From contig OY720635.1 in the NCBI GenBank assembly GCA_963169105.1, positions 133,753,872 through 133,817,871 of the forward strand: a stretch of DNA of 64,000 nucleotides, given 5' to 3'. This document shows, one piece after another, positions 1-10,560 of this stretch (position 1 is its first letter; every line of letters begins with the position of its first letter). This DNA comes from Ceriagrion tenellum (lineage: Eukaryota > Arthropoda > Insecta > Odonata > Coenagrionidae). Position numbers and translations under genes: made by a program. The notes beneath the pieces were generated by a model. That model was not told the DNA's origin, searched no databases, and was given only the letters and a program-made list of their open reading frames with translations.

Positions 1-1424
1 TTTGTATTTAAAAAATTTCATATTATCAGCCAGTCATTGCAGCTACACACTACATTCATTCATATCGCCAATATGAGGAAATTTATATAAACACTCATTT
101 GCGTTCATTAAAAATCGAAGACGGACCACTCTTTAGCTAGCCAAATACATCTGACAGCTACAACATTAACCGTTACCTATTAATTTATCTAATTAATGGT
201 ATTTTACTCCAAACTGAAGTCATTTAAAAGGCTTTTTGTTAATTTTATAAGTGCGGCGAATTTATAGCTAAGCATATAAGATAGTATGCAATCAGATGTA
301 ATAGAGTTGTTTATCCATAACTACACCTAATTTGGGTAAACTTTTCTGAATGCTTATTCGTATATCCTATATTTACTAGATAAAACTTAACAGTGGACAG
401 CTCGTCACCAAGCTTCCTGTGATAAGATGAAAGAAATATCGGGGAAATATGCCTAGATTATTCGGTATCGATGCGAGCACATTTATTTTTATTTCGTGAA
501 ATTATATACATTTACTTATGTTTTCATAGTTTAATCACATTCTGACGAACTAAAGACGGATTTATATTGGGTCAAGAACGATTCACTAAAAATATCCGTT
601 TTGAATTTAATAAATATCCGTTAAAGGAACTTCGTCAATCTACAAATGGAAAATCGTGAAAAATTACATCACGTAGACTATACTTATTTCAATCTAATCT
701 TTTTTGTATCGACATTTGGTGCGGATTAATCTCGATTTATATCATTTCGATGAAACAGACGCAGTACGCGTCATTCAAAAAGATCATCGGAAAGTAGACT
801 ACAATAAATATCCCTTGGTGGTAGAAGATGAAGATTTTAGCATATAGTGTACTGAATTGGGTGGGATATGGAATATTTATTTTAATCTGTCTTTCTGTAT
901 AAATGATATCATTCGACGTAAAAACCATGCTGAAACAAACAGCGATGCACCGCGACTGAATGTGCGAATAATATAAGACGAAAGCTCAAAAATAAGGCGA
1001 TTGATGACTAAGTTCTAGGCTTCGACAAATGTGAGCTCCATTGTGGATTTCAAATATTTGCGGTAGACGATGTTTTCCTCAGTGTTGCCAGTCTTTTGAG
1101 TGTGTACTGCTCCTAGAAGTTCCCAAAAATGCCGCATTCTGGCGCGCGAAAAATTTTGCGTTAATTTCTTCCGCCACTGTACATAGATACTGCTTTAGAG
1201 GTTAGCGTAGTATTTTATCAGAAATGAACATAAATTGTTTCTGCCAACCTCTTTTTTTTAAATCGCAGGTTACGGTATCTAAGGTAAGTTTTTCAAATAA
1301 ATTGTGAATTAAAAGACACACATGCGTACGGAATACACTTATTCATTTTCTCTGAGTTATGCCCGGTAATTATTAGTGTCTCCATTTTATAGTATTTGGT
1401 TTTCGAGTGTCTATATACTGAACA
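1..1424. other. No recognisable gene or repeat
   Basis: AT-rich sequence with stops in all frames. I see no conserved protein fragment, tRNA or clear repeat before the foldback that begins near 1425. Confidence 0.6.
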
Positions 1425-1637
1425 TATGGAACAACATTAAAATGATTTTTAAATGAATTCACTTTGTAATATTCGATAATGTTTTTATTATTCCGACCTA
1501 GGTTTCGACTCAAGTTAAGTCATTTTCAAGCCTTAATAATGACTTAACTTGAGTCGAATCCTAGGTCCGAATAATGAAAACCATTGTGGAATATTACAAG
1601 GTGAATTCATTTACAAACCATTGCAATGTTGCTCCAC
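1425..1637. repeat. Foldback (long inverted repeat) with hammerhead-like core
   Basis: The left arm (from 1425) reads as the reverse complement of the right arm (to 1637). Shared blocks include AAATGAATTCAC, TGTAATATTC and GACCTAGGTTTCGACTCAAG, with about 10% mismatches. The centre near 1530-1535 leaves almost no loop. On the plus strand the right arm carries TTAATAA, T, a GACT/AGTC stem, then GAATC, a decayed form of the core seen in six other foldbacks here. No open frame is present. This is a non-autonomous repeat; whether it moves by DNA or RNA is not visible. Confidence 0.8.
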
Positions 1638-1784
1638 CAAGTGAAACCTGAGAATTTATTATGTCTATATACTTTATTATGAATTGAAATTCAAAAACCA
1701 AGAACTAATAATGACATCATACGTATGTAGCGTGTAGTGCACACTGGATTTTAAGTCTTTCTCAACAGATCCAATTACATTTTC

Positions 1785-1952
1785 CATCATCATCATTGGT
1801 CGTTCAATCCTAAGATTGGTTTACTGCAAGCCATAACCCTTCCCTATCTAATGCTAGATCACTTACCTACTGCTATCACTTTCTGTGTACTTTCCTCTTC
1901 ATTTGGTCCATGAACATATTCTTGGGCCTTCCTCTGGGAATTTTTCTGGGGA
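1785..1952 (-). mobile_element. 3' end of an RTE-like LINE, short copy
   Basis: On the minus strand this is the last ~170 bp of the same LINE found at 2031-2830, 30245-31010 and 35790-36032. It starts at the shared tail complement (CATCATCATCATTGG) and runs through the block encoding a G-R-P-R-x-x-F-x-D basic C-terminus. It lies just ahead of a longer copy in the same orientation, so two 3' ends sit in tandem. Frames are broken. The clade is an inference from the basic GRPR C-terminus and the TGATGA-type tail. Confidence 0.7.
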
Positions 1953-2030
1953 ATAGTATTTATATACATAGTGCAAAGAATACACTGTATACTTATCTCC
2001 AATTTTTTAATACTTGTAGAAAAGCACAGT

Positions 2031-2830
2031 CATCATCATTGGTTGTTCAATCCTAAGATTGGTTGACTGCAGTCCTACAATCTTCCCTATCTAATTCTAG
2101 ATCCTTTACTCCTGGTATCTCTTCCTATGTACTTTCCTCTTTATTTGGTCGATGAACTTATTCCTGGGTCTTCCTCTGGGGGCTGTTTCCTTTATTTTAC
2201 CTTCAATTATGTTCTTCACCAACCCATTGTGTCTCAGGGTGTGTCCAATCCATCTAGCTCTCTTTTTCTGTACGGTGTTTCAAATGATCCTTTCCTCTTC
2301 TACTTTTCCGTAAACTTAATCATTTCTTGCTCTGCCCGTCCATTTTATCATTTTCATTCACCTCCACCACCAGGTTTTCAATTATTCTGATCTTGTCTGG
2401 GCACCTTTCCCGTGCATCCGATCAATATAGTGCCACGCTTCACGCGAATGTTTTTACAAGGTGTTTCCTGGTTTCTATTCCTAAATTATTTGAGCACAGC
2501 AGTTTTGTCTTTCCCATGGACGCCTTTTTAGCTTGGGTCGATCTCCGCTTGATATCCGTTGTACATCCTCCGTCCCGCGCGATGGTACTTCCAAATTAGT
2601 GAAGGACACCGCTTGCTCTAATTTCTCTCCTCTCAGTGTGATTTCCACTTTCATTTTCCAGTGTGTATTAATGATTTCGAACTCGTTATTTATATTTTAT
2701 TTAATTCTCTGTCTTCTTCTCAGATGTTTCATATGTTTTGATAATTTTTCCGTTGCTTCCACGTTCTTACGGCGCTCTTTCACTAGCTTCGTCCAATATA
2801 GACAGAAGATTCGTGATAATGACCGCCAAA
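2031..2830 (-). pseudogene. RTE-like LINE 3' part, decayed
   Basis: The minus strand encodes fragments of the C-terminal region of a LINE reverse-transcriptase protein, including a block resembling EGKIKGSPRGRPRNKF followed by a 3' tail of TGATGATG type. Similarity to 30245-31010 is clear over the first 250 bp and fades upstream. Many stops and shifts mean it cannot be coding. Short plus-strand frames in this interval are antisense shadows. Confidence 0.65.
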
Positions 2831-3994
2831 AGGAATGTATCTGACAAGCGTTCGAAAGCATTCAAGCTACGTCATTGCCGCTCTTGGTCAACGATCAAGT
2901 GTTTGTGAAACGGGTGCGGGATTAGATCCCCCCATGTCACGAAGCACAGGTAAAGAGGGTGAAATTATTATTTTAATATTTATGACTCAAAACCTCCGTC
3001 TGCATCAATTAAACTCTCGGTAGCTAACTTATTTCACATATAAGGAGCTTAGTCTTGATTTATTTGTGTGGACACCCTTCTCTGAAACACGTCATCACCA
3101 GCTTTGGTTCTTTTTTGGATTTCCTTATGCCTTGATTCGACGATTGGCATGTTTAATTTTTTAATACCACTGAGAAAGGTGGAAAATACCCACCATTCTA
3201 TTTTATGAAGCGCGGTTTGTGCCGGAGCACCCTTATTTAATGTCTCTATGACGCACACAGCCATACCATACTCCACGTAAGACCCCTTCTATAGAAAAAT
3301 AAAAAGCTTGAATATCACTGCAATCAGTGGTTAGTATTTTGGCATCGTCAAAAAGTGGGGGGTCTTTCATTTATTATGAGAGTAAACTCATTGAATTTTG
3401 TATCGAAAAAGTGGAGAAATTTTTCTCGAACCATCTTGAAACTTCTTAAGTCGTAATGGGCTCACGGCAACACAAATGTGAGGCTCTCAAAAGCTGCCTT
3501 GGGCCCAACACCGTAACTCCCTACCCTCCTCCCTCTTCATTGGGTGCATCGCCACCGGAAGTATAATGTTCGGGCTGGAAAGAACTCCCGTCTTGCGTAA
3601 AGATAAGCCACTCGGGTTCGTGTGTGTATGAGAGATGTGAAGGCGAGACTTGAAAGCGGCGAAGGCCATTGTTAAGATGGGTGAGAGACTCCCCTTTAGC
3701 CCTCCTCTCCCATTATCCCATGCGAGAAGAAGCTACCTTTTAAGTACTCACGGCGCGGACTCAGTCACGGAAGCCCGGGAGGAGACTAAGCCATGCGTGA
3801 AATCCCCCGAGTTTAGGCGTCTCTTCAAAAGCGGCGTTATTTGGCTAAATCCCTCGTTATGAGGTCCGCGGATTTTCAGCACCCGAGTTACCCTAGCCTT
3901 CTTCTAACCTATTCACGACATATTAAGGGAATGTCATCTCATTTCATTTTTTGGATTGGTAATTTACTTTTTTCTCTATCATTCTTTCTTTCTA
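2831..3994. other. No gene seen
   Basis: Mixed AT-rich and moderately GC-rich sequence (3480-3880). No protein similarity, SINE or inverted repeat was recognised. Short frames on both strands overlap one another and look random. Confidence 0.55.
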
Positions 3995-4633
3995 AAGAGG
4001 TATTTCTACATCTATATCTGGCCTCATTTAGAATATACCGCTAGTATTTGGGATCCGTACGAGGAAGGTATGATAAAAGAATTAGAGCGTGTGCAAAGGA
4101 GATCTGCTAGGTTTGTTAAAGGCCGTTATGATAATTGTATTAGTGTTACGAGTTTAATAGAAGAACTAGGATGGGAATTACTATCAGAACGCAGGTTAAA
4201 ATTTAGGTTAAACCTTTTAAGTAAATTCTAAACCGATGTGTTCACAGATGACGTTAGATATATTTTGAGAACCGCTGCGTATTATGCTAGATTTGATCAT
4301 ATTAACAAGATTAGAGAGATAGATTGTCGTACCGATAGATTTAAAATGTCATTTTTCCCGCGTACCCTAAGAGAGAACAATAGGCAGCGTAGCAAAGGGA
4401 TAGGTAGGTGAAATATAGTTAGAGTAGTCTGTAGTGCATGATGCATGTAATAACAACCAATGATCCCTTTCTTATTATATACAAACTAACCATCTAGCTG
4501 CATGTGACCCTGTTCTGTAGCGGGTCTCCCTTAAATATCCTACTTGCATGGCAATAGTGCATGTTTGGTGATCCTCAACCCCTGCCACACACCCTCGTGG
4601 TGGCTCGCAGGGTATTACGTTGATGTAGATGTA
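3995..4633 (+). pseudogene. LINE family A, 5'-truncated RT C-terminus and 3' UTR
   Basis: Encodes the C-terminal part of a CR1/Jockey-type non-LTR reverse-transcriptase protein: WPHLEYTASIWDPYEE, then LERVQRRSARFVKGRYDN and EELGWELLSERRLKFRLNLL. An in-frame TAA at 4229-4231 interrupts it. The frame then continues to the natural stop TGA (4409-4411) through DCRTDRFKMSFF. The paralogue at 34756 has GAA at the nonsense position, so TAA is a point mutation. The 3' UTR ends with the conserved CCCTGCCACACACCCTCGTG block and a GATGTAGATGTA tail. The 5' end is truncated in the RT region. Confidence 0.85.
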
Positions 4634-4981
4634 CGTAATACCCCGCGAGCCGCCGCGTGGGCGTATGGCAGGTGGTGTTACGTCACCAGCCGTGTGAAGG
4701 TGTAAGTTTTTTGCAGATGAAGTGGTGACATGTATTATAGGAGTGTATTTAGTGGAGCTCAATTTTTATTGTGGTCGCTTATTGTCCGCGGAAAGAACGA
4801 GTTTTTGTATCTATCTGTTCGGCAGTGTATCTCTCTTATTTTATCGCATCTGCCAGAGATGTAGTGAGGAGTTATGGTAATATAATCTGTATCGCTCTGA
4901 AAATTATCAGTTCTGAATTTATGACCTTAGCCTAGCGTGTAGCCCCGGAGTCTCTCGAGGCTCCCACCTAAATCCCTCTAA
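4634..4981 (-). mobile_element. LINE family B 3' end, inverted next to family A
   Basis: Reverse complement of the 3' part of LINE family B (compare 43500-43885). Going leftwards on the minus strand it runs from GGGATTTAG through the RT C-terminus remnant and ends in GGCGGCTCGCGGGGTATTACG. Its end abuts the GATGTA tail of the family A copy, so the two LINEs are tail to tail and their homologous 3' UTRs form an inverted repeat of about 40 bp per arm. Frames are broken. The orientation suggests insertion of B into the A tail. Confidence 0.8.
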
Positions 4982-6429
4982 AAAATATCTATTAATACAA
5001 GAGACATCGTAGATAAGTTATTTTTCTTTTATTTTAAGTCGAAAGGAACCAAAATAATCTAGTGTGCAAGTATGACTGTCCTAATAGCCTCAGTAACACA
5101 TCTTAATCCAGACGGGAAAGAATCAGGAATGAGAGAATAAGAAATATTATGGGAGTCACCCACACAATAGTCGATGACATTAAAAAAGAAACAGCTTGTG
5201 TGGTATGTTCACATGCAGCGTATGACGAACTAGTGATTACCCAAAAAAATTTTAATGTGGAATCCATAAGAGAAAAAAATAAGGCCCAGAGTTAGTTAGA
5301 GAGAAGGCATATAAAAGTCAATAAGAGGAAAGCAGTTGCAAGAAGGCCCGTGGACGAATAGAGAGAAGTGGCTGTTGAGCATCGGATAGCATCGAAGAAC
5401 TTCAAAAAAAAAAGAAACGAATTTAAATATAATTTACTTCCGCGCTCTGTGGTGTGTATTTCGGCAATTCCACAACGGGACTGTCCTAATAACCTCAGTT
5501 TCTCCGCCTCTTGCGGGCCCATTCTGTAAATTATAAATGCATGCCACGTTTTTCTTTACTGCGACGGTTCTCTTTCGCATTGCACGCCGCGTATTTCTGC
5601 GATTCGACACGGGGGCTGAGCACAATCCATCATTCAGTAATGATTCATGTAATTGCTTTTTCATTCTAATTTTCCCTCATCAGACGACAGCTTTTCGGTG
5701 GCGCGGCTCGTGAGCGCTCCGTGATTGCAACGGATCCAGTCTGGGCAAGAGATAAATTACGTAGATTAAGTTATTTTTCCATCATTTAAATTTTGGTCGG
5801 ACGAGTTTTCAACTTCCTCTGCGTATCTTAGCAGAGCTTTCAAGCATAAATGTGACACATTAAGTTTTTTTTAGCATCTTAAAGACCTTGAAGTTTTTTT
5901 TTTTAAGAATCTACTTTTGCTCATTGTGAACAATATGCTACATATGTCACTCTCCGGTGATTTATGCTTGAGTTGTCAATGATATCAATACAGTGTTCAT
6001 CAGAGAACCCTTACAATATTTTTTTTGGGATGAGAAAGAAGAAGTCTAACTAGCGTCAATCGACCTCTGTCTCTTACTAAAGAGCAGAAAGAGAATATAC
6101 CTTAGAGAATTAAGGAAATATGCAATTTTAGAAATGAGTCTAGGAAAAAATCCTAATATATACATAGAAAGGAAACGTCAATGTCATCGCTTCATTAAAA
6201 ACGTTTAACTTAACAAAAAATCTTCTCCTTCGTCCTCCCATTCGCTGAGTATATGATTTGCACAAATCTGGCACCAACAATACTGACTGCTCATCACGAC
6301 TATCGGCTGCCACAAACATTTCTGTAGCTACTTCATACACTAATCATTTCTACTTTATAGTGTAATTTAATGGATCTTTTATAAGTAGTAGACTTTTAGC
6401 TTTCCCTTTACTTCATGTTCCTGAGAAGT
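4982..6429. other. Mostly unassigned; possible LINE linker at 5280-5460
   Basis: Nothing firm. The phrase ctgtcctaat-agcctcag at 5076 recurs with one mismatch at 5483. The plus strand at 5290-5450 is basic and Arg/Lys-rich when translated and could be a decayed LINE linker between endonuclease and RT, but no diagnostic motif survives. Confidence 0.3.
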
Positions 6430-6725
6430 GTTGGAGATAATGGAGGAGGGATTGGGTCAAGAATGAGCTTGATTTGTTGGTTTTTCCATGCTGAAGGATG
6501 GATGAGAGTCCAATATCGTGGCTCATTAGAGGTGTTAATAGTGTTTGGAAGGTATTGGAAGACCTAAAGGGTGGCTGTGGCGGAAGATACACTTCAGTAG
6601 TGGAACATTGCGAGTATTAAAGGCAAGAGGCCATGTGTGAAGCGATGCATGAAGGTAGCTGAAGCAAAAATGATGTGCAAAGAAAAAGCTCTTTGGGAGA
6701 AGTTATTGTAGTAGAGTCAGCTCTA
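6430..6725 (+). pseudogene. Decayed LINE C-terminus
   Basis: Translation in mixed frames gives the pattern WFxHAEGWMRVQYRGSLE, then a KRCMKVAEAKMMC block ending in ALWEKLL. This matches the order of the extreme C-terminus of the LINE at 52435-52940 (WFGHVERMDE then a conserved W-R-K-L-L end). Several frames are needed, so it is a dead fragment. Confidence 0.5.
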
Positions 6726-6984
6726 CGAGGGTAGTAAAAAAATTACGGGAATTTGTTTATTGCGTTGTAACGGATTTTTCTATGGACGTTTGATCGGCAG
6801 CGCTGCATTTTTCACTTCCTCTCTAGTAGCCATGGTATTCCATTGGTTAAACTTTTGTTTAGTTCCCATCGTAATCTCTATATGTGGAAGCTCTTTTTGT
6901 CACCGAGGTGATTTTTTCCAATTCCCGCGTTTCTGGGATCAACGTTGCAACATGAAACTTTGGGTGTAGCTTTGAAAATTTTCT
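6726..6984. other. No gene seen
   Basis: Leads into the mariner remnant. No terminal inverted repeat for mariner could be recognised here. A 69-codon frame at 6760-6969 has no recognisable content. Confidence 0.4.
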
Positions 6985-7558
6985 TTATGGAAACCATCGA
7001 AATTTTGAAGAATACCCTCAAAGACATTTCTTTCAGTCGTGCGAAGTGTTATGAATAGTTTTCACAGTTCAAAATTGGTCGTCAGTCACTTAGTGACGAT
7101 CCTCAGCCACGTAGGTCCTCTACGTCAACTGATGAGAGCATCACTCAGAAAATCGTGGGTCTGTTGCGCGCCAACCGTCGTCAGACACTCAAAGAACTTG
7201 TTGGAAAGTTTAATCTTGATTGGGTCATATCATGACATTTGGAGGGAAAACTGAACGAGCATCGGATTGAAGAAAAGTTTGTTTTGATCTCGATAGCACC
7301 CGAGCAGAGCGACCTTCCTCGTTGACGAAAGCGCGCCCGCCACTAATCCTTGTAAATTCGTGAGATTTGTCCAAAAGAAATATGACTCTCGTCTCTCAGC
7401 CTCTTTACTCGCCTGACCTGCCTCCGTGTGACTTTTTTTATTTTAAATTGATTAAAATCAGTGCTTCATAGAATTATTTTTGGACCCCATTGACGGCATT
7501 AAAGATATTTCGCCGCGGGAAACGGAGATGGTACCCAGAGAAGCACGCCAAGGGTTCG
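6985..7558 (+). pseudogene. mariner-like transposase remnant
   Basis: The 5' part reads in one frame as the N-terminal HTH region of a mariner transposase: SRAKCYE, an in-frame TAG where Trp is usual (YEWF), FKIGRQSLSDDPQPRRSSTS, then RRQTLKELVGKFNL. After about 7230 the frame stops. A later block, near 7385-7440, contains YSPDLPPCDFF, the conserved motif around the third catalytic Asp in mariner. The region between is much shorter than in an intact transposase (about 345 residues), so there is a large internal deletion as well as nonsense changes. It is inactive. Confidence 0.8.
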
Positions 7559-7795
7559 ATTCTGTTTCTTCATAACGTCATGGCGCTGCGGACATACGGT
7601 AAATTAGTGAGAAGCTCCGCGACAATGCAATTCTGTTTTTCGAATCTCGCGCCATTTTAACGCACGCAACGCTTATTTATTGTATTGTCGCAATGGTCGT
7701 AACGTCAGAAGGAACAGAATCGCGCGCAGAGCCTCGCTAGCGTTAGCAAACGCTATTATGTCACTGCGTTATGATAGTGTATGTAGAAACAGAAT
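7559..7795. repeat. Candidate MITE with inverted ends ATTCTGTTTCT
   Basis: The left end ATTCTGTTTCTTCATAACG reappears inverted at the right end (CGTTATGATAG and AGAAACAGAAT). A second AGAAC-type copy lies at about 7715. The element lies where the mariner similarity stops, so it may have inserted there. No target-site duplication is clear. It could also be fortuitous. Confidence 0.35.
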
Positions 7796-8509
7796 TCCAC
7801 CCCAGGACTGTTTGGTGAAGTAAAAACACCTCTGAAATGAGTGAATCTCTAGATAATGGGAGCAATTATAAGGATATAAGGACCGATAGCTTATTAGTAC
7901 TCTAAAATAATCTTTTCCCTAAAATTCTCGTTCTTTTGTGAACAGCCCTCGTACATACCTACAGGTGAGAGTTAAACCTTTTTTGGCTGTGCCTACTCAA
8001 CTTTATATTTACTTACTATTTATACATTGCCTTTCCTGCCTAAATTATTTTGGTGGATGCATCTACAGCTTCGCCGTTATCAATTACCATCACGACTAAT
8101 CCAAAACCGTAAAGCCTGCAGGCGACAGGAACAGAACTAAATCGAATGATGCGAGTACATTGCGGCTTCTTCTGGATCGGAGGGCTGTGATTCGAGGTTG
8201 CCCCGGGTAAAAATCTAGAGAGACAATCTTAATTGATATTCGTGCGCTTGGTAAATATTTTTGATCGGGACGCCGAGATTGCTTTTGGAACTGATTGCGT
8301 GAGCAAAATATGGAACTGTGTATTTTGTCATTTCCAGGGCAATTCACTGGTTCAGAAACGTGATGTCATTTGCGTATGCACTGCGATCATCCGCATAACT
8401 AATCAGCTTACTTTTGCCGACTGCGAAACAGCCGGGCGTATTGATTTTTACGGTCTATGGGCCAGTAAACAGTGAAGGGATATGGAGAATTCGTTGGAAC
8501 CTTGAAATA
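7796..8509. other. No gene seen
   Basis: Unassigned AT-rich sequence. Overlapping frames of about 80 codons on both strands at 8096-8475 contain no recognisable domain. Confidence 0.5.
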
Positions 8510-8815
8510 TATATCAACTGTACAAAGAAACTAAAATTTCCACACACATTAAGCTAATGAGGCTCCGATGGGCAGGACATGTCCAGCGGATGCCAGAGAC
8601 GAGGGTGGAAAAAAAAGTCTTCCTGGAGAGTATGGGAGGAAAGAGACCAGTGGGAAAACCAAGGGCAAGGTGGGAAGATAATATAAGCAAGGATGCAAGA
8701 GACCTACTAAGGATAAGGAACAAGAGAGAACAGTCAAGAGACCGAGATGGATGGAGACGGAAAATTGAAGAGGCCAAGGATCAACTAGGGCTGTAGCGCC
8801 ATTGGAGAGAGAGAG
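8510..8815 (+). pseudogene. LINE C-terminal fragment (LRWAGHV type)
   Basis: A 79-codon frame at 8557-8796 carries the standard C-terminus of RTE-like LINE proteins: LRWAGHVQRMPE, then KRPVGKPRARWEDNISKDA, and a DRDGWRRKIEEAKDQLG end. The stop TAG is followed by a short 3' end (agcgccattggagag) shared with 60229-60327. The frame is intact to the natural stop, but upstream coding is lost by 5' truncation or decay. Confidence 0.8.
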
Positions 8816-9844
8816 ATTGATTTTTACGAAAGGAAAAAAGTGTATACAGGGAAAAAAAATTAAAGGGGTATATTGCTATATTTATGGAAAATGATTTATC
8901 TTTGGCTGATATCATTTCGTACTATCGGGAAATTAATGAATTTCAGCTTATATTGACTCTTCCTTGAGTCAATTTTTCCATGATTAAAGAAGAAAATATA
9001 GGCCTGTCCAAATAATATTAGCATTTCGAGTCAAAGAAAGGACGAAAACTCCATGAACCTACTAAAACACAAGGTCTAAGTGTTGATATATTGACATTAG
9101 TAATTGGAACGTTACAGGTCATCCTCGGTTGGAAATAGTTGAGCTATTTTGATTTCATCATCCGCGTTCACACAGTGATTTAGAGCTTGTGTTTTCCACG
9201 TTGAAGCACAGTGTTGTGGTGGCATGGACCGACCCAATTTTGTTTTATACACGTTGCTCATCAGCCATCCTCACGTTTATCCGTCATCCTCGCTAATGCT
9301 CGCATCTTTTGTAAAGAACTTATGAGAAAGGCGTTGCTCAACCACTTATCAAACGGTGCAAATAACCCTGCCGACAATGTGTGAAGCATACTGATGATGA
9401 TTGCGTAGGGATTGAAGTACATGTTTGTCCCACCGCGGTAAGAACAAGCATTGCATGCCTACATTTTCAGCGTAGACGCAGATATCGAAATAAGAAGGTA
9501 TCGCAGTTTTCAACCACCCAAAGCGCATCATCTCTGACGTTCGAGACGTATCATCCAGGGATGGGCGAAAGGAACCAGTTTCCGGTACTGTCGGGAAATA
9601 TTTTTTTTCTTTTTCGGTGCTACCAGAAGTACCCGAACTGAAGGAGTCAATACTCGAACAGCCCCACCATATCGTGAACAAACGTTCACCTGCTTAGGGA
9701 AAATAATTTAACGGTGATATTTCGCCATACTGGAATATATCTAAATCATTCATAATTAAAATAAACGGATATTTGCTGGGAATGTAAAAAAGGTATCTCT
9801 TAAGTATTTACCAATTTATTTTTTATATTAAATTATTCTACCGG
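8816..9844. other. No gene seen
   Basis: Unassigned. A 110-codon minus-strand frame at 9349-9681 overlaps an 86-codon plus-strand frame and shows no domain. I consider both chance frames. Confidence 0.5.
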
Positions 9845-9849
9845 TTAAG

Positions 9850-10380
9850 GTAGGTTTTGCTGAATGTCACAGGATCTCCTCCCGGTCCTCTACCCATTCA
9901 GGGACCCATCCCCCTCCAGTATATCCTTTTTCGCCTCAGCATACTATCCACCCTTCTTCATCCCGCCCATGAAACCTATTCTCTTTCTTCCACTTCCCCG
10001 CTAGCCCAACATCCTTCCCTCAATCACATTATTGAGCAACCCAACGCGCTTCATAACACCCTTCATCCATGTACCCTGCCTATCCCGGGTTTCATTCAGA
10101 AGTTTCCTTTCCTCTCCCACCATCTCAAGCACTTCCTCGTTAGTCTTTCTGTCCGTCCACCTATCCTTCTCCATCCTTCTCCACATCCACTTCTCATATG
10201 CCTGCAGCCCATTCTCGTCCTCCTTTCTGAGGGTCCACGGCTCTACACCATACAACGCCTCGCTCCATATCAAGCTCCTCACCAGCCTCTTCTTCACATC
10301 CTTACCCAATGTCCGCGTCATCAGCTCCCTTCTATTACTAAACGCCTCCTTAGCTAGCACTATTCTCTGAACCTCCTGTG
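9850..10380 (-). pseudogene. RTE-like LINE C-terminal fragment
   Basis: The minus strand encodes the post-RT region of an RTE-like LINE protein: AKEAFSNRRELMTRTLGKD, VKKRLVRSLIW, WTLRKEDENGLQAYEKWMWR and WTDRKTNEEVLEMV. The spacing equals that in the better-preserved copies at 27018-27701 and 55875-56753. It follows a QEVQRIVL block at 10361-10380, where the match begins. After 10001 the GRPR-like tail is broken by stops. Plus-strand frames here are antisense. Confidence 0.8.
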
Positions 10381-10508
10381 TGTATTCGTGATCAACAAAA
10401 TCTATAAACTAATGTACTAACATAAGGTATTTCACTACGCCAAGAATTCGCCTTCAAATCCATGGGTGCATATTAATTGTCCATGGAAAGATGTATTGGT
10501 AACTTCAA

Positions 10509-10560
10509 GGAGATTTTTATTTATTTATTTATTTTTATTTTATTTATTTATTTACTTAAT
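10509..10560. repeat. (TTTA)n low-complexity tract
   Basis: Runs of ttta/tttta. Together with the following 130 bp (tacttaatttgtccacatacagc...) it looks like the complement of a LINE 3' UTR with a simple-repeat tail, but no coding part is attached. Confidence 0.5.

Noticed and set aside
9857..10370. Plus-strand frames of 166 and 112 codons
   Set aside because: Antisense to a clear RTE-like LINE C-terminus on the minus strand.
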